DNA of 64,000 nt from an uncultured Clostridia bacterium (GTDB taxonomy: Bacteria; Bacillota; Clostridia; Christensenellales; Aristaeellaceae): the NCBI GenBank assembly GCA_937906775.1, contig CALCUD010000111.1, positions 1 through 64,000 of the forward strand. Reading direction: 5' to 3'. Position 1 is the first letter of the stretch. Every line of letters starts with the position of its first letter. The notes under the pieces were generated by a model. That model searched no databases. It saw nothing but the letters and a program-made list of their open reading frames with translations, and was not told the origin of the DNA. Positions 7,495 through 16,984 of this stretch are shown piece by piece. Made by a program: the position numbers and the translations under genes.

Positions 7495-8742
7495 TTACAT
7501 GAATTTGAAATACAGATTGATCCATTCAAAACCGCTGCGGCCGAAACGGTCCGGAGTGACTTTCTGATCCAGCAGACGCAGCGCGGTATTCTGTTCAAGG
7601 ATCTGAGAAAGCAAATTCTGTGTAAAATCTGTAAAATACCGTCCGTCGGCGTCTTCCCCGGTCTGAATCCCCTGCTTGAAAGAAGCATAGATGATTCCGC
7701 CGGGATTGAGCAAACGGGACAGATTCCGGAAGAAAGAAACGATCTCTTCTTCCGTCAGATGAAGGAGTGAAGCGCAGGCCCAGATGGAGTCATATTTCTT
7801 CTCCGGAACCCATGTCCGGCAATCCGCGCAGTGAATGATCCTTTCGGAATGCTGCTCGGCAAACCGGCACATCTCCGTGGATGAATCCAGTCCTTCCGCT
7901 TCATATCCGTGTTCCGCGAAGTATTTCAGATCCCGCCCCGATCCGCAGCCCAGGTCCAGAATGCGGCACCCTTCCGGAATAAGCGACAGGAAATCCGCAT
8001 AATATGATTCCGGCATGGGAAAAGAAGACGCATTGCAGTATTCCGCCGCGTGAATATGATAATATCTCATTCCGGAAATTTGAGGCTTATCCGTTCCGCA
8101 CTCAACAGGAGCATGCAGTTTGTCTGAAATACCGGCAATATTGGGGTTCCGTTTTTGCAGATATTCGACCAGACTGCATTCGATCCAGTCGTCAATGATT
8201 TCCTGATTGGAAATCAGATAAGGCATCCATTTGTCCCGGATCCGGATCATCCGTTGGAGGCCCTGTCCGTCACCGAATGTATAAAGCGTAGATTCATTTT
8301 CATTGATATGCCGGATTGTTTTATTTTGATTATCCCAGCATTTTCCCTTAAAATCCGGCATGAACGGAGCCATGAGCCGGTAAGGAACAAACATCGCCAG
8401 CGTATTTCTGTATTTGACTGACTGCGAATCCGTAGCGGAAAGAAGAAAAGTGAGAATATCCTTTTCAGGCGCGGAAGATGACAGACCGCTTAATTCATGA
8501 ACATGATAAACCGTCTTTTCCAGCGTATCCGACGGGCCGAGTTTCAGGCGGTACTCCGATACCGGATACCATGCATGGAGGATCATCCGGTTGATGATCT
8601 CATCGAATGTCATGTTTTGTGTCCCCTGCTTCACGCCGTCCATGATGCTTTGAAACCAGTAGATCTTATAGGACTCACTCATATCATCAAAGAGTGAAGA
8701 AAGAGCGAATATATTCAGTTCCGGTCTGATTGGTAAAATCAT
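7495..8742 (-). CDS. HNH-nuclease-type N-terminal domain fused to SAM-dependent methyltransferase
   Basis: 415 residues. The first ~230 residues resemble the helical N-terminal domain that precedes the HNH motif in a family of restriction-type HNH endonucleases (LFDDMSESYKIYWFQSIMD; MFVPYRLMAPFMPDF; VEYLQKRNPNIAGISDKL). The expected HNH zinc/nuclease motif is not there. From about residue 230 a class I methyltransferase begins: MRYYHIHAAEYCNASS, motif I RILDLGCGSGRDLKYF, then YDSIWACASLLHL and LNPGGIIYASFK. Relatives of this methyltransferase are usually free-standing at ~200 residues. GAGGAG precedes the start. It sits between defence-type genes, so modification of nucleic acid or a small molecule during phage response is plausible. 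Substrate unknown. Confidence 0.8.
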   Translation of the reverse strand: MILPIRPELNIFALSSLFDDMSESYKIYWFQSIMDGVKQGTQNMTFDEIINRMILHAWYPVSEYRLKLGPSDTLEKTVYHVHELSGLSSSAPEKDILTFLLSATDSQSVKYRNTLAMFVPYRLMAPFMPDFKGKCWDNQNKTIRHINENESTLYTFGDGQGLQRMIRIRDKWMPYLISNQEIIDDWIECSLVEYLQKRNPNIAGISDKLHAPVECGTDKPQISGMRYYHIHAAEYCNASSFPMPESYYADFLSLIPEGCRILDLGCGSGRDLKYFAEHGYEAEGLDSSTEMCRFAEQHSERIIHCADCRTWVPEKKYDSIWACASLLHLTEEEIVSFFRNLSRLLNPGGIIYASFKQGIQTGEDADGRYFTDFTQNLLSQILEQNTALRLLDQKVTPDRFGRSGFEWINLYFKFM

Positions 8743-8776
8743 ATTGGCATTCTCCTCGGAATTTTTTTTAAATTAA

Positions 8777-9103
8777 TTATAAGGCATCACAGACCGGTTC
8801 AAGATATCGGATACGTTTGCCTCTTGCCCTCGCATACTCAATTTCAGACTTTGTGCTGGAACCAATATACCCGCCAACATTAATGACAAAGATCTCATCG
8901 GCCATATCGATTTTCCGTTTGTGCATATCATCCAGCATTTCTTTCATGCCTTCTGCCCAGACCTCATTATCCCCGGAATGACCGAAGAGTCCTACGCTGA
9001 TAACGATATTTCCTTCAAGCGTCAGGCGCTTCTGCATTTCAATAAATTCATTCTTAAAGCGGGTACTGCCGCATAATGTGATGACAGGATACTTCCCTTG
9101 CAT
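8777..9103 (-). CDS. DUF4406 / nucleoside 2-deoxyribosyltransferase-like protein
   Basis: 108 residues with a Rossmann-like fold typical of the DUF4406/nucleoside deoxyribosyltransferase group. Seen features are VITLCGSTRFKNEF near the start (phosphate or nucleoside loop), MKEMLDDMHKRKIDMADEIFVIN, and GGYIGSSTKSEIEYARARGK with the conserved Glu. GGAG lies before the ATG at 9103; an in-frame start five codons earlier lacks one. Members bind or cleave nucleosides, and such genes are frequent in phages and defence islands. It may be co-transcribed with the methyltransferase fusion, since both read leftwards 34 bases apart. Confidence 0.75.
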   Translation of the reverse strand: MQGKYPVITLCGSTRFKNEFIEMQKRLTLEGNIVISVGLFGHSGDNEVWAEGMKEMLDDMHKRKIDMADEIFVINVGGYIGSSTKSEIEYARARGKRIRYLEPVCDAL

Positions 9104-9142
9104 AATGATCTCCTGCACAACAATCGAAATTGTTACATTACT

Positions 9143-11053
9143 TTACTGCAAATATGTATTTGTAATAAACGACTGCAATTCTACTACACTGGTAAAATAT
9201 CGATATCCATATTTACTGACAGTAGCTTGCGTTTCTGCGGTTTCATTAAGCAACAGGGCAACAGGTTCACTAAGACCGGATTGAATTCCTTGTGGCCAGG
9301 CAAGATCAATAATTGCAACCACCGTACCATTATCATCAACAATCTCATGATTTAGAGTGCCTTCGCTTAATCCGCGTTCGTTCATCCACAGAACCATGCT
9401 TTCAATTTCTTCCTCTTCATCAACGGCATGATCGTATTCCTTAGTAGCAAAATCCTGTAAGGTAGTTTCTTCCAATTGTCCCTGATAAAGCGAATCCAGC
9501 AATTTATTAGCTGCTTGTGCCAACAAAATGCGACGGGCTTCAAGGAACTTTTCATAATTTTCAATTTTCCAGAGTTCCGGATCAGAAGGAATCCAATGAG
9601 TATCCATTGCACCAGGACACTTTTCTCTGTAAACCGGAAAGTAGTCTACAGGAGCACTATTCGAAATAGCAATATTGGTATCTTTTGTCAGGAAAGCATA
9701 ATTGCCCAGAGCATTGACAATAGCCTTGCTTTTCCCTGCTTTATACAACAAATCCTTCGGAAAGATATGATGAACATCCAGTGTTGAATTCTTACCCAAA
9801 AGGTTGTTTTTCAGTTCCAGATTTGTACCCCAATCGCGGCAGTTATTTGTCCTTGTAAGCAAATACAATAATGGATAGAAACGAGAACCAGTACTCCATC
9901 CCCAGAAATCAGCAGGCCTGATGATCAAATCTCCGCGGCTCTGTTTCAGTTGACGGATCAATCCCTCTACTCCATCACCATGGTTGATCGTATTCAAGTC
10001 CTGAGCAAGAGAACTTTCTGTAGACCCTGCGTAACGGCCCCATAGGAATGCGTGAACAAACCAATAAAGTAATTGGTCCCACTCAGCACTACCGGACAAT
10101 TTCCAGTTATTGTAACGCAGATAACCAATCATTGTTACAACAGCAAACACACTACCCAGCACACGGCCATGGTCCAGGCCCAGACGAGAACCAATATGAT
10201 CCAAACAAGTGCCGATCATCTGGTCCGTTTTACTTAATGCTTTCTTGAATTCTTCTGTACCAACCTGCCCCAGATATGAAAAATATGGCTGACCGGTAAT
10301 ATATACTGTTACGCAACGAAGCAGCCAATCCATGGTGAAATCGTAGCCTGCAAAATGATACTTCTGCAGTATCTTTTTCATTTCATCACGTGCTTCCGGC
10401 CAGGCGCCACAAATCTTGGCTAATGCCAAGTCACCTTTGCTCAGCTTCGTTCCGCCGCTATTCACATTGTTAAAGATTTCTACCACAACATCAATCGTTT
10501 TGTCTTCGCCGGAAACGGTTTGTACATGGATATCCAGTTTTTTTATGCCATCAAGTTTCGTTAGTTTATCGATACTTTCCATCCAGAAAGCGGCATTAAC
10601 GGGATCTTCCTTAACTTTATTCTTTAGAAAGCCCGAAGCATCCAACTGCATTAATTCTGTCACGCTGATCCACGCCGGATCATTCTTCATTTTAGCAGGC
10701 ATATAGAATTCAAAAGTTTCATCAGCTAAATTGAAATATAACCCAGTAAAAGACGCCGCATTACCGTCAAAAAACTTCGGAGGCTTACCACGAATCACGC
10801 CATATAATGAGGTCATACGCTGCTGTCCATCCAGAATCAAATTCACATTACCCGGAGTCAAAGGACCATCCCCACGGGATAATGATTCATCTGTCTGAGT
10901 ATTCCAAACCAACAGTTCACCAATTGGATATCCTCGATACAGTGAATTCATCAATTTACGCACCTGATCGCGGTTCCAGACATAACCGCGCTGAAATACA
11001 GGCATTGCATAACTACCCAAATCAATCTGACTCAAAATGGTAATGATATCCAT
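9143..11053 (-). CDS. DUF262 (GmrSD/ParB-like) nuclease with C-terminal HNH region
   Basis: 636 residues. The N-terminal DUF262 domain shows VFQRGYVWNRDQV near residue 20 and LILDGQQRMTSLYG near 75, the nucleotide-binding or hydrolysing signature of GmrS-like proteins, plus FNNVNSGGTKLS near 195. Near residue 428, LDVHHIFPKDLL is a DUF1524-type His-rich nuclease motif. A C-terminal ~120-residue extension is unrecognised. Known relatives cut modified phage DNA (GmrSD, BrxU). AGGTG precedes the ATG at 11053. It is the last gene of a leftward unit with a PC4-like protein and a giant helicase-nuclease, so the three probably work together. GC content is low compared with the genes to the right. 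Confidence 0.85.
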   Translation of the reverse strand: MDIITILSQIDLGSYAMPVFQRGYVWNRDQVRKLMNSLYRGYPIGELLVWNTQTDESLSRGDGPLTPGNVNLILDGQQRMTSLYGVIRGKPPKFFDGNAASFTGLYFNLADETFEFYMPAKMKNDPAWISVTELMQLDASGFLKNKVKEDPVNAAFWMESIDKLTKLDGIKKLDIHVQTVSGEDKTIDVVVEIFNNVNSGGTKLSKGDLALAKICGAWPEARDEMKKILQKYHFAGYDFTMDWLLRCVTVYITGQPYFSYLGQVGTEEFKKALSKTDQMIGTCLDHIGSRLGLDHGRVLGSVFAVVTMIGYLRYNNWKLSGSAEWDQLLYWFVHAFLWGRYAGSTESSLAQDLNTINHGDGVEGLIRQLKQSRGDLIIRPADFWGWSTGSRFYPLLYLLTRTNNCRDWGTNLELKNNLLGKNSTLDVHHIFPKDLLYKAGKSKAIVNALGNYAFLTKDTNIAISNSAPVDYFPVYREKCPGAMDTHWIPSDPELWKIENYEKFLEARRILLAQAANKLLDSLYQGQLEETTLQDFATKEYDHAVDEEEEIESMVLWMNERGLSEGTLNHEIVDDNGTVVAIIDLAWPQGIQSGLSEPVALLLNETAETQATVSKYGYRYFTSVVELQSFITNTYLQ

Positions 11054-11089
11054 AAACACACCTCGCACTTAGCAGCCAATCAATGGATT

Positions 11090-11335
11090 TTAGTCATTTG
11101 AAAGGAATTCTTTTTCAGCCTGCAGGACATCACAAAGCTTTACCAATTCAGCATCAGAAAGTGTGACACCTTTACCCATTTTTTCATGATCAGGAGACCA
11201 ACGGCGGATATCATATTTGGGTTCCTGTCCATTCCATGAAACGCGATTCAATTCCAGCTTCCAGGCACCATCTTCGGAAATGACACCAATCTCATTGATA
11301 ATCTCAAACTTCAATGTACTTTCAGACTTAGCCAT
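11090..11335 (-). CDS. YdbC/PC4-like single-stranded DNA-binding protein
   Basis: 81 residues matching the YdbC/PC4 transcription-coactivator fold that binds single-stranded nucleic acid as a dimer. The family core is clear: FEIINEIGVISEDGAWKLEL, VSWNGQEPKYDIRRW and SPDHEKMGKGVTLSDAE. It lies 13 bases after the helicase gene and 36 bases before the DUF262 gene, all reading left. Chromosomal YdbC copies are usually unlinked to nucleases. Here it is embedded between a helicase-nuclease and a DUF262 nuclease, suggesting it supplies ssDNA binding to that system (inference). Confidence 0.8.
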   Translation of the reverse strand: MAKSESTLKFEIINEIGVISEDGAWKLELNRVSWNGQEPKYDIRRWSPDHEKMGKGVTLSDAELVKLCDVLQAEKEFLSND

Positions 11336-11348
11336 AATTCACCCTCCA

Positions 11349-14300
11349 TTATTTTGTCATAATACGCCAAGCAGGACGATTCCTAGTAACAACAGAACCT
11401 CTTTTTTCAAAACCCGAACGGTAATTGAATTTGCATATTATGCTGTTCAGTAACTCAACCTTATTCTTATCGTATATAACCCAAACTATATCAGAAGAAG
11501 CACGATTGTCTATATATTCAAAACCATTTTGATCAAGAGCGGCTAACAAGTCATCTTTAGGCAAGGTCATCACCTGCTGCTCAACTTTAGGCATTTTTCG
11601 AGAAGGCACAGGCACTTCTGTAACCTCTGCGTATTGTTGTTTGGCAGGCTGTATTTTTTCTGTAATAACATCATCAATCGATATCTGTTGATTTTTTGGG
11701 GGGGATGTACGTTCTTCTTCTTGCTTTCTCACAATCTCATCACTTGGAAAATGAGCAGAAAAAGCTGTTGTATCATACGGATGAATACCTAAATGAGAAG
11801 TCTCTACAGCAACAGTATAATTCAACAGATTATTTTCATTAAGTATCAAATCCTGTTGCAAATCATTAACCACTGTAGCATCAACGGATTCATCATGCAA
11901 TGATGATTCAACTACAGGCTTAACCGGCTCAACTGATATGACTACTTCAGGTATTGTTTCAGAAACCATACCAGAAATAAATCCAGACTCAGTTATTGTA
12001 TCTTCACGCGACAAAAGGTTCTGCGCTTTCAGTTTCACGCGCTGCAATACTTCATCAGTTTTGTGAATGGTGAGATCTTCAGAAGAGCATTTTTCTGGCA
12101 TAATACCATACTCTTTTAAAGCGTCAACTACTCGATTCAAAGACGAATCCTTATTCTGATAGAATTCACTGCCGCGAATACGAATAAATCTCCAGCCAAG
12201 CCGTTCAAGAACTGCCTGCCGTTCCATATCATTCCGAATTTGTTCTTCAGAACTATGCCATTGTTCCCCATCACATTCAATAGCAATCTTTGACTGCTGA
12301 TAAATCGCTACCATATCAATCCGATATGCACCAACCGGCCATTGTTGAACGATATGATACCCTCTAGAAATCAAATTCTCAGCCACTTCTTTTTCAAAAG
12401 GAGATTCTGCTTTGACTTCAATCTGCGTCATCTGTTGTTTATAATTGCCCGGATTCTCGACATATTCAAGCAACCGATAACGCATATCATTCGCTTTCAA
12501 ATCTTTTGTGCGGTCCAACGAATGAACAACCCATAGCTGATTGCGTGCGCGGCTAACAGCTACGTTATAACGTTGTTTCATCGCATACCCAGTGGAACCT
12601 GCGCCATCACCAGACTGTAAAGGTAACGGCCCATCCTGTTCATTGCTATCAACTAACGTAAGGAAAATAACATCCCGCTCATCACCCTGGAAACCAGAGG
12701 CATTACTGCAAAGAATTTCGTGATCCTGAATCTGTTTCATAGAGATATGATTCAAAATCATACGGTTAATCAACTTTACTTGATCATCACCAAGTAAAGA
12801 AATAACACCAAACGTCTGATTCTCATAGATTGGATCTTCCAGGCACGCTTCAAGCAAAGCAACCACTGCTTCAGCTTCAGCTTTATTGGTTTTAGATTTA
12901 TCCTTTCTCTGTCCGTTTACGCGATAAGAAACAGTAGCAGTCTTTAATGGAGAACTACTTTCCTCTCTTAAAGGTTTGATTTTCCCATTATAAGAAAGCA
13001 TATTGCTATAACCGATAATCTCAGGGACACAACGAAAATGTTCTTTCAACATTAATGGCGGATAAATCTGAGAAGCAATATCATAGAGTGAAAGAGAACC
13101 ATCCCAAAGAGCAGCTCCTTCAATCTTGCCTTTCAGTAAAGCATCTTGCAAAGCAATCAATTTGGTATTATCCATACCAACAGACAAAGGACTTACCTGT
13201 TCCTTATCCCCTACAACAATAACCTTATGACCCATATATAAAATAGCCGTAGCGGAGATACCTGATTGACTTGCTTCGTCGATAATAACCACATCAAACC
13301 TGCTATCAACAGGATTGACGGTTTTCATCACTGTAGCAACAGGCATAATCCATGCTGGCACAGCTTTCTGGCATTTGATCATCAACGAACGGATCTCCTG
13401 CAGTAAGTTCTGAGTCTTTGCGCCCTTACCTGTACCTTTACCAAGCTTCAAAACAGCCTGAGACCATAGAGTAAGCGATTGGCGTAAAGAAGGATCAGCT
13501 GCAACCCGTTTGAGCAAATGCAGCCATGCAGAATCCGAAGCCAGCAATTCAGTTTCTTCACGATAGCGTTTGGTTAATTCGGTAACTTTCTTTTCAGCTT
13601 CCTGATACGGCATTGAAGTAATCTGATTGATTACTGTTTGAAGTTTTTTAAGCTCCCATGCAGAAGCAAAATCAACCGGCACAGTATTCTGCGAATGAAT
13701 ACCGGAACGGGAGGAAATATCAGAAGTCCATAACGGGGCTACATCAGAAAGCTTCAGCAGAATCGACTTTCTGACAGCAAAGGAATCACGTTTTGAATAG
13801 AATAACTTCAGTTGATTTACCAAATCAATATAAGCGGGAATATCATCAGCTTGCAGGGCATTATACAATTTATTACATGTTTCCGAATGATTGCTTGCAG
13901 CCAACAATTCAAGGGAGTCTGATTTCTGCGATTCATAAACAGTCAAATCTCTCTGTAAGGATAGCAAATCCGCAGCCGGAATCATATTTTGATTAATCCA
14001 GACAAGGGCTGACTTGGCATCCTCTTTCTTAAGAGGCTGTAAATTTTTGATGGGATCAATCAAGAATGAACCCATACCAGACGCTTCAGCCATGCTAAAC
14101 AAATCATTTCGACTGATGCGATACCAATTCAACCAGAAGCGGATCTCAAGCCGATATTGGTAACAGGAGCGTTCCGGGTCGTCCCCCAACGCTTCAAAAT
14201 CAGGTGCGCCATTCTTCGCCATCAAACGATTCCAGACATCTGAAAGTTTGGAACGTTCCTGTAGCATTTTCAAATAAGCAATAATAATCCGAAGATCATC

Positions 14301-16673
14301 CTCAGTTTCAGCGGACACACCATTAATAGTCACAGAAGCCAAAGCTTCTTTCCAGTTCTTAGGGACAATCAGCTTCGCTTTACGAATCAAGCCACCTTTT
14401 TTTACTGAATTCTTCATTTCTTCGAAATCCGACAAGAGCAGATTCCACGATGCATTATTGAGCAGCTTGACAGGCTTAGTCATCATATCTTCCAAAACAG
14501 GCTGAGCCTTCTCATAGCATTCATCAATCATATTTAACAGAGTTTCCCATTGTTTTCTGGCAAAACCAGCATCCATACCATCCGCCAACGCATAAATGGC
14601 CCATACCGGTCGTTCATTTTTATATACAGAAAGTGCCTGTTGTAATGCTGCCAATTTATCCGACGGAGTATATTTCAATACTATTTGATTGTTGTCCTCA
14701 TTGAAAACAGTGGTACCGTCCGAACTTAATGCCAGGTGTAGGTTGCAGGCTTCAGAAAGATCAGCAAGTTTTGCAGCCATACGAGATCTCAATTCCAGAC
14801 CAGACTCTATCATTTTTGCATCAATCAAGGAACAAGGATCCGGAAGTTCTGAAGACAATTCTTTTTCTTCCTCGATAGAAAGCAATCCATTACTGCCATA
14901 CAACGAATTCAGCTCATCTTCAGAAAGCGGGAAAGCAGAATCTATTGATATATCATCACGAAGCGCAGCAATCTCTTCTCTATGTTCAGAGAGCAAAGCA
15001 GCCGCCCTGGAAGGTGAAAAGCTTTCACCCAAATATGAAATTGGTTCAAATTCCTTATAGCGGATCTGCGACGCAAGGCTTTTAGCCTTCTGTAACTCTG
15101 TGTATGTATGATGGCGGGCTTTACGGCGATCCTCGACCAAACGGGCCTGTGAATCTACATCATGAGTAGCTATAAAATCCACAATCTGATTCACAGAAGC
15201 TTCCATATCATTTTTGCCCTGCTGATCATCCATGACAGCAACGCAAAGATCGCGGATCGCATCCGGAACTTTATCCCGCAGAACAGTCAATGCCTTTGTC
15301 GTCTGACTTGTCACCAAAACAGTCTTTCCCTGAGCGAGGAAATGACCTAACAAATTCGCAATCGTATGTGTTTTGCCTGTACCAGGAGGGCCCTGAACAA
15401 CAACCGCCGGTTCCCGTTCAATCTTTCGTGCGATATTCATCTGTTCCTGATTGGCAGGCTTAGGCAAAAGGATATCTTCATCATCAAAAACTTTGGGCAA
15501 ATCAGTCGCCCATGGTTTCAGCACCGGACCTTCCGAACCAATATCGGGATCAGTAAAGCCAGGATCAGCAGGTGTATTAAAGACACCTAGAATACCCAAC
15601 AAAGAAGCTGGAATCTCAATACCATTAGCAATCGCTTTCAGTATATCTTCAATAGCTTTGATTGTACCATCCGGACGTTTACGAACAAGCAAAACAGGAT
15701 TCCATGAAATTATAATCCGTTCTGTGCGTTTCTGACCGAAATCTTCGTCCGGCACAAACGCACCGTCGGCAGAAATACTGTGAGAAATGCTACTCAACAG
15801 ATCACGACACTCAGCGTGATCCAAAGGATGGATATATTTATCCGTGGCTTGTTTCTGAAGGCCGCTCAACATATCCGGGTTAATCTCTTGCACCGCGCTA
15901 AATAACGACATATATAATTCCGGAGGCAAATCAGTATCATACACAAAAATCGTATTATTAACAGCATCCAGTTCCAAACGTACTTGTTTCAGGAAAACCG
16001 GATGTTCCATTTTCTTATTTGCTTCAGTAACTTTTTCGGGAGCATAATTCCGGTCAGTAAGAATACCATTACCCAGCATTAATTCCAATGCGCCAGGGCG
16101 CTGCTGGACATCCATGTACATATCATACAGATCATTGAATAACTCACGAATCTTTTCAATATGTTTCTGTTCATCAACCCACTTATTCCTACGTTTAAAC
16201 CACACATCAAAAGCTGCTATTCTGTCAGGATTATCCGCAAAATGTTCAGGCTCCAGAGCCTCAACCGCCTCAGTATTTTCATTACTATCCATTGCAGGCA
16301 GAGCCTGTTCTTCCAACTCAGCATTTATATCAGAAGGCTTTGTATTCTCTAAAACATCCTTACATACCAATTTCTTACGATAATCCTGCCAACCTTCTTC
16401 CAGCCAGGGAACAAGGATTTCATTTGGCACCGGGCAAGCATGAAATTCGGGTTTGTGAAAGCGAATCAGATATTTTGAATAATCACACTCATTCTCAGCA
16501 GTCGTATCCCGTGAAGAAGCACTTACACACTCTTCATTGATAAAATCACGCAAAAACACATACCCAACCTGCTTAGTCACATCAGTAACCTGTGTCTGAC
16601 TAAGTGAAACAACTTCCTTTAAAAATTCAAATAGAGCCTGTGCTTTTTCACGAATTTCAAGTGTATGCATCAT
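11349..16673 (-). CDS. Giant SF1 helicase with C-terminal Vsr/DUF559 nuclease domain
   Basis: 1774 residues. A ~410-residue N-terminal region (unrecognised) precedes a UPF1/Dna2-type superfamily 1 helicase. Q-like NQEQMNIA leads into Walker A VVVQGPPGTGKTH near residue 430; a ~650-residue helical insertion follows; Walker B is DVVIIDEASQSGI, then VIVVGDKEQVSPL; and the late motifs are ASGFQGDERDVIFLTLV and RYNVAVSRARNQLWVVHS. Near residue 1400 comes a Vsr/PD-(D/E)XK domain: PFEKEVAENLISRGY, YRIDMVAIY, KIAIECDGEQWH, RLGWRFIRIRGSEFY. A low-complexity linker and a ~90-residue C-terminal domain end the protein. GGAAG lies before the ATG at 16673. COG1112-type helicase-nucleases like this are typical of anti-phage loci. 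Confidence 0.85.
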   Translation of the reverse strand: MMHTLEIREKAQALFEFLKEVVSLSQTQVTDVTKQVGYVFLRDFINEECVSASSRDTTAENECDYSKYLIRFHKPEFHACPVPNEILVPWLEEGWQDYRKKLVCKDVLENTKPSDINAELEEQALPAMDSNENTEAVEALEPEHFADNPDRIAAFDVWFKRRNKWVDEQKHIEKIRELFNDLYDMYMDVQQRPGALELMLGNGILTDRNYAPEKVTEANKKMEHPVFLKQVRLELDAVNNTIFVYDTDLPPELYMSLFSAVQEINPDMLSGLQKQATDKYIHPLDHAECRDLLSSISHSISADGAFVPDEDFGQKRTERIIISWNPVLLVRKRPDGTIKAIEDILKAIANGIEIPASLLGILGVFNTPADPGFTDPDIGSEGPVLKPWATDLPKVFDDEDILLPKPANQEQMNIARKIEREPAVVVQGPPGTGKTHTIANLLGHFLAQGKTVLVTSQTTKALTVLRDKVPDAIRDLCVAVMDDQQGKNDMEASVNQIVDFIATHDVDSQARLVEDRRKARHHTYTELQKAKSLASQIRYKEFEPISYLGESFSPSRAAALLSEHREEIAALRDDISIDSAFPLSEDELNSLYGSNGLLSIEEEKELSSELPDPCSLIDAKMIESGLELRSRMAAKLADLSEACNLHLALSSDGTTVFNEDNNQIVLKYTPSDKLAALQQALSVYKNERPVWAIYALADGMDAGFARKQWETLLNMIDECYEKAQPVLEDMMTKPVKLLNNASWNLLLSDFEEMKNSVKKGGLIRKAKLIVPKNWKEALASVTINGVSAETEDDLRIIIAYLKMLQERSKLSDVWNRLMAKNGAPDFEALGDDPERSCYQYRLEIRFWLNWYRISRNDLFSMAEASGMGSFLIDPIKNLQPLKKEDAKSALVWINQNMIPAADLLSLQRDLTVYESQKSDSLELLAASNHSETCNKLYNALQADDIPAYIDLVNQLKLFYSKRDSFAVRKSILLKLSDVAPLWTSDISSRSGIHSQNTVPVDFASAWELKKLQTVINQITSMPYQEAEKKVTELTKRYREETELLASDSAWLHLLKRVAADPSLRQSLTLWSQAVLKLGKGTGKGAKTQNLLQEIRSLMIKCQKAVPAWIMPVATVMKTVNPVDSRFDVVIIDEASQSGISATAILYMGHKVIVVGDKEQVSPLSVGMDNTKLIALQDALLKGKIEGAALWDGSLSLYDIASQIYPPLMLKEHFRCVPEIIGYSNMLSYNGKIKPLREESSSPLKTATVSYRVNGQRKDKSKTNKAEAEAVVALLEACLEDPIYENQTFGVISLLGDDQVKLINRMILNHISMKQIQDHEILCSNASGFQGDERDVIFLTLVDSNEQDGPLPLQSGDGAGSTGYAMKQRYNVAVSRARNQLWVVHSLDRTKDLKANDMRYRLLEYVENPGNYKQQMTQIEVKAESPFEKEVAENLISRGYHIVQQWPVGAYRIDMVAIYQQSKIAIECDGEQWHSSEEQIRNDMERQAVLERLGWRFIRIRGSEFYQNKDSSLNRVVDALKEYGIMPEKCSSEDLTIHKTDEVLQRVKLKAQNLLSREDTITESGFISGMVSETIPEVVISVEPVKPVVESSLHDESVDATVVNDLQQDLILNENNLLNYTVAVETSHLGIHPYDTTAFSAHFPSDEIVRKQEEERTSPPKNQQISIDDVITEKIQPAKQQYAEVTEVPVPSRKMPKVEQQVMTLPKDDLLAALDQNGFEYIDNRASSDIVWVIYDKNKVELLNSIICKFNYRSGFEKRGSVVTRNRPAWRIMTK

Positions 16674-16695
16674 AGATACTTCCAATCATAATTGA

Positions 16696-16824
16696 TTAAA
16701 GTTTATCAAAGAATAACTTATCGGCAAATTTACCAATTGTACTAATCAATAGCGGAATCCCTTTTTCCTTAAATTCCTTCTTTAACTTATGCCAGAGGTC
16801 ATTATCTCGAACATATAGTATCAT
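16696..16824 (-). CDS. Small 42-aa protein upstream of the helicase gene
   Basis: An ATG at 16824 opens 42 codons ending in TAA at 16696, 22 bases before the helicase start. The protein begins MILYVRDNDLWHKLKKEFKE and continues with an amphipathic helix and KFADKLFFDKL. The YVRDxxLW opening resembles small ribbon-helix-helix proteins that begin with a beta strand and a helix. No clear ribosome binding site is visible, so translation is uncertain. If real, it could be an autoregulator of the helicase/DUF262 unit. Confidence 0.4.
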   Translation of the reverse strand: MILYVRDNDLWHKLKKEFKEKGIPLLISTIGKFADKLFFDKL

Positions 16825-16894
16825 GTTTCAATATAGCTGACAACATGTACAAATTGTTGCATACTTGTAATAATTCATTTTCGCAATGAATATA

Positions 16895-16916
16895 AGGAGC
16901 CTCCAACGAGACTCCT
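16895..16916 (-). terminator. Possible weak terminator after the acidic protein gene
   Basis: Imperfect hairpin AGGAGCCTC-CAAC-GAGACTCCT. On the leftward strand it is followed by TTATATTC rather than a solid T run, and it lies about 70 bases beyond the stop of the 16985 gene. Confidence 0.35.
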
Positions 16917-16984
16917 CAGTAACCCATCTTGTATATCAGCCGTTATTCATAAACAAGTATCCCTGAAATAGCATACCGGAATCT

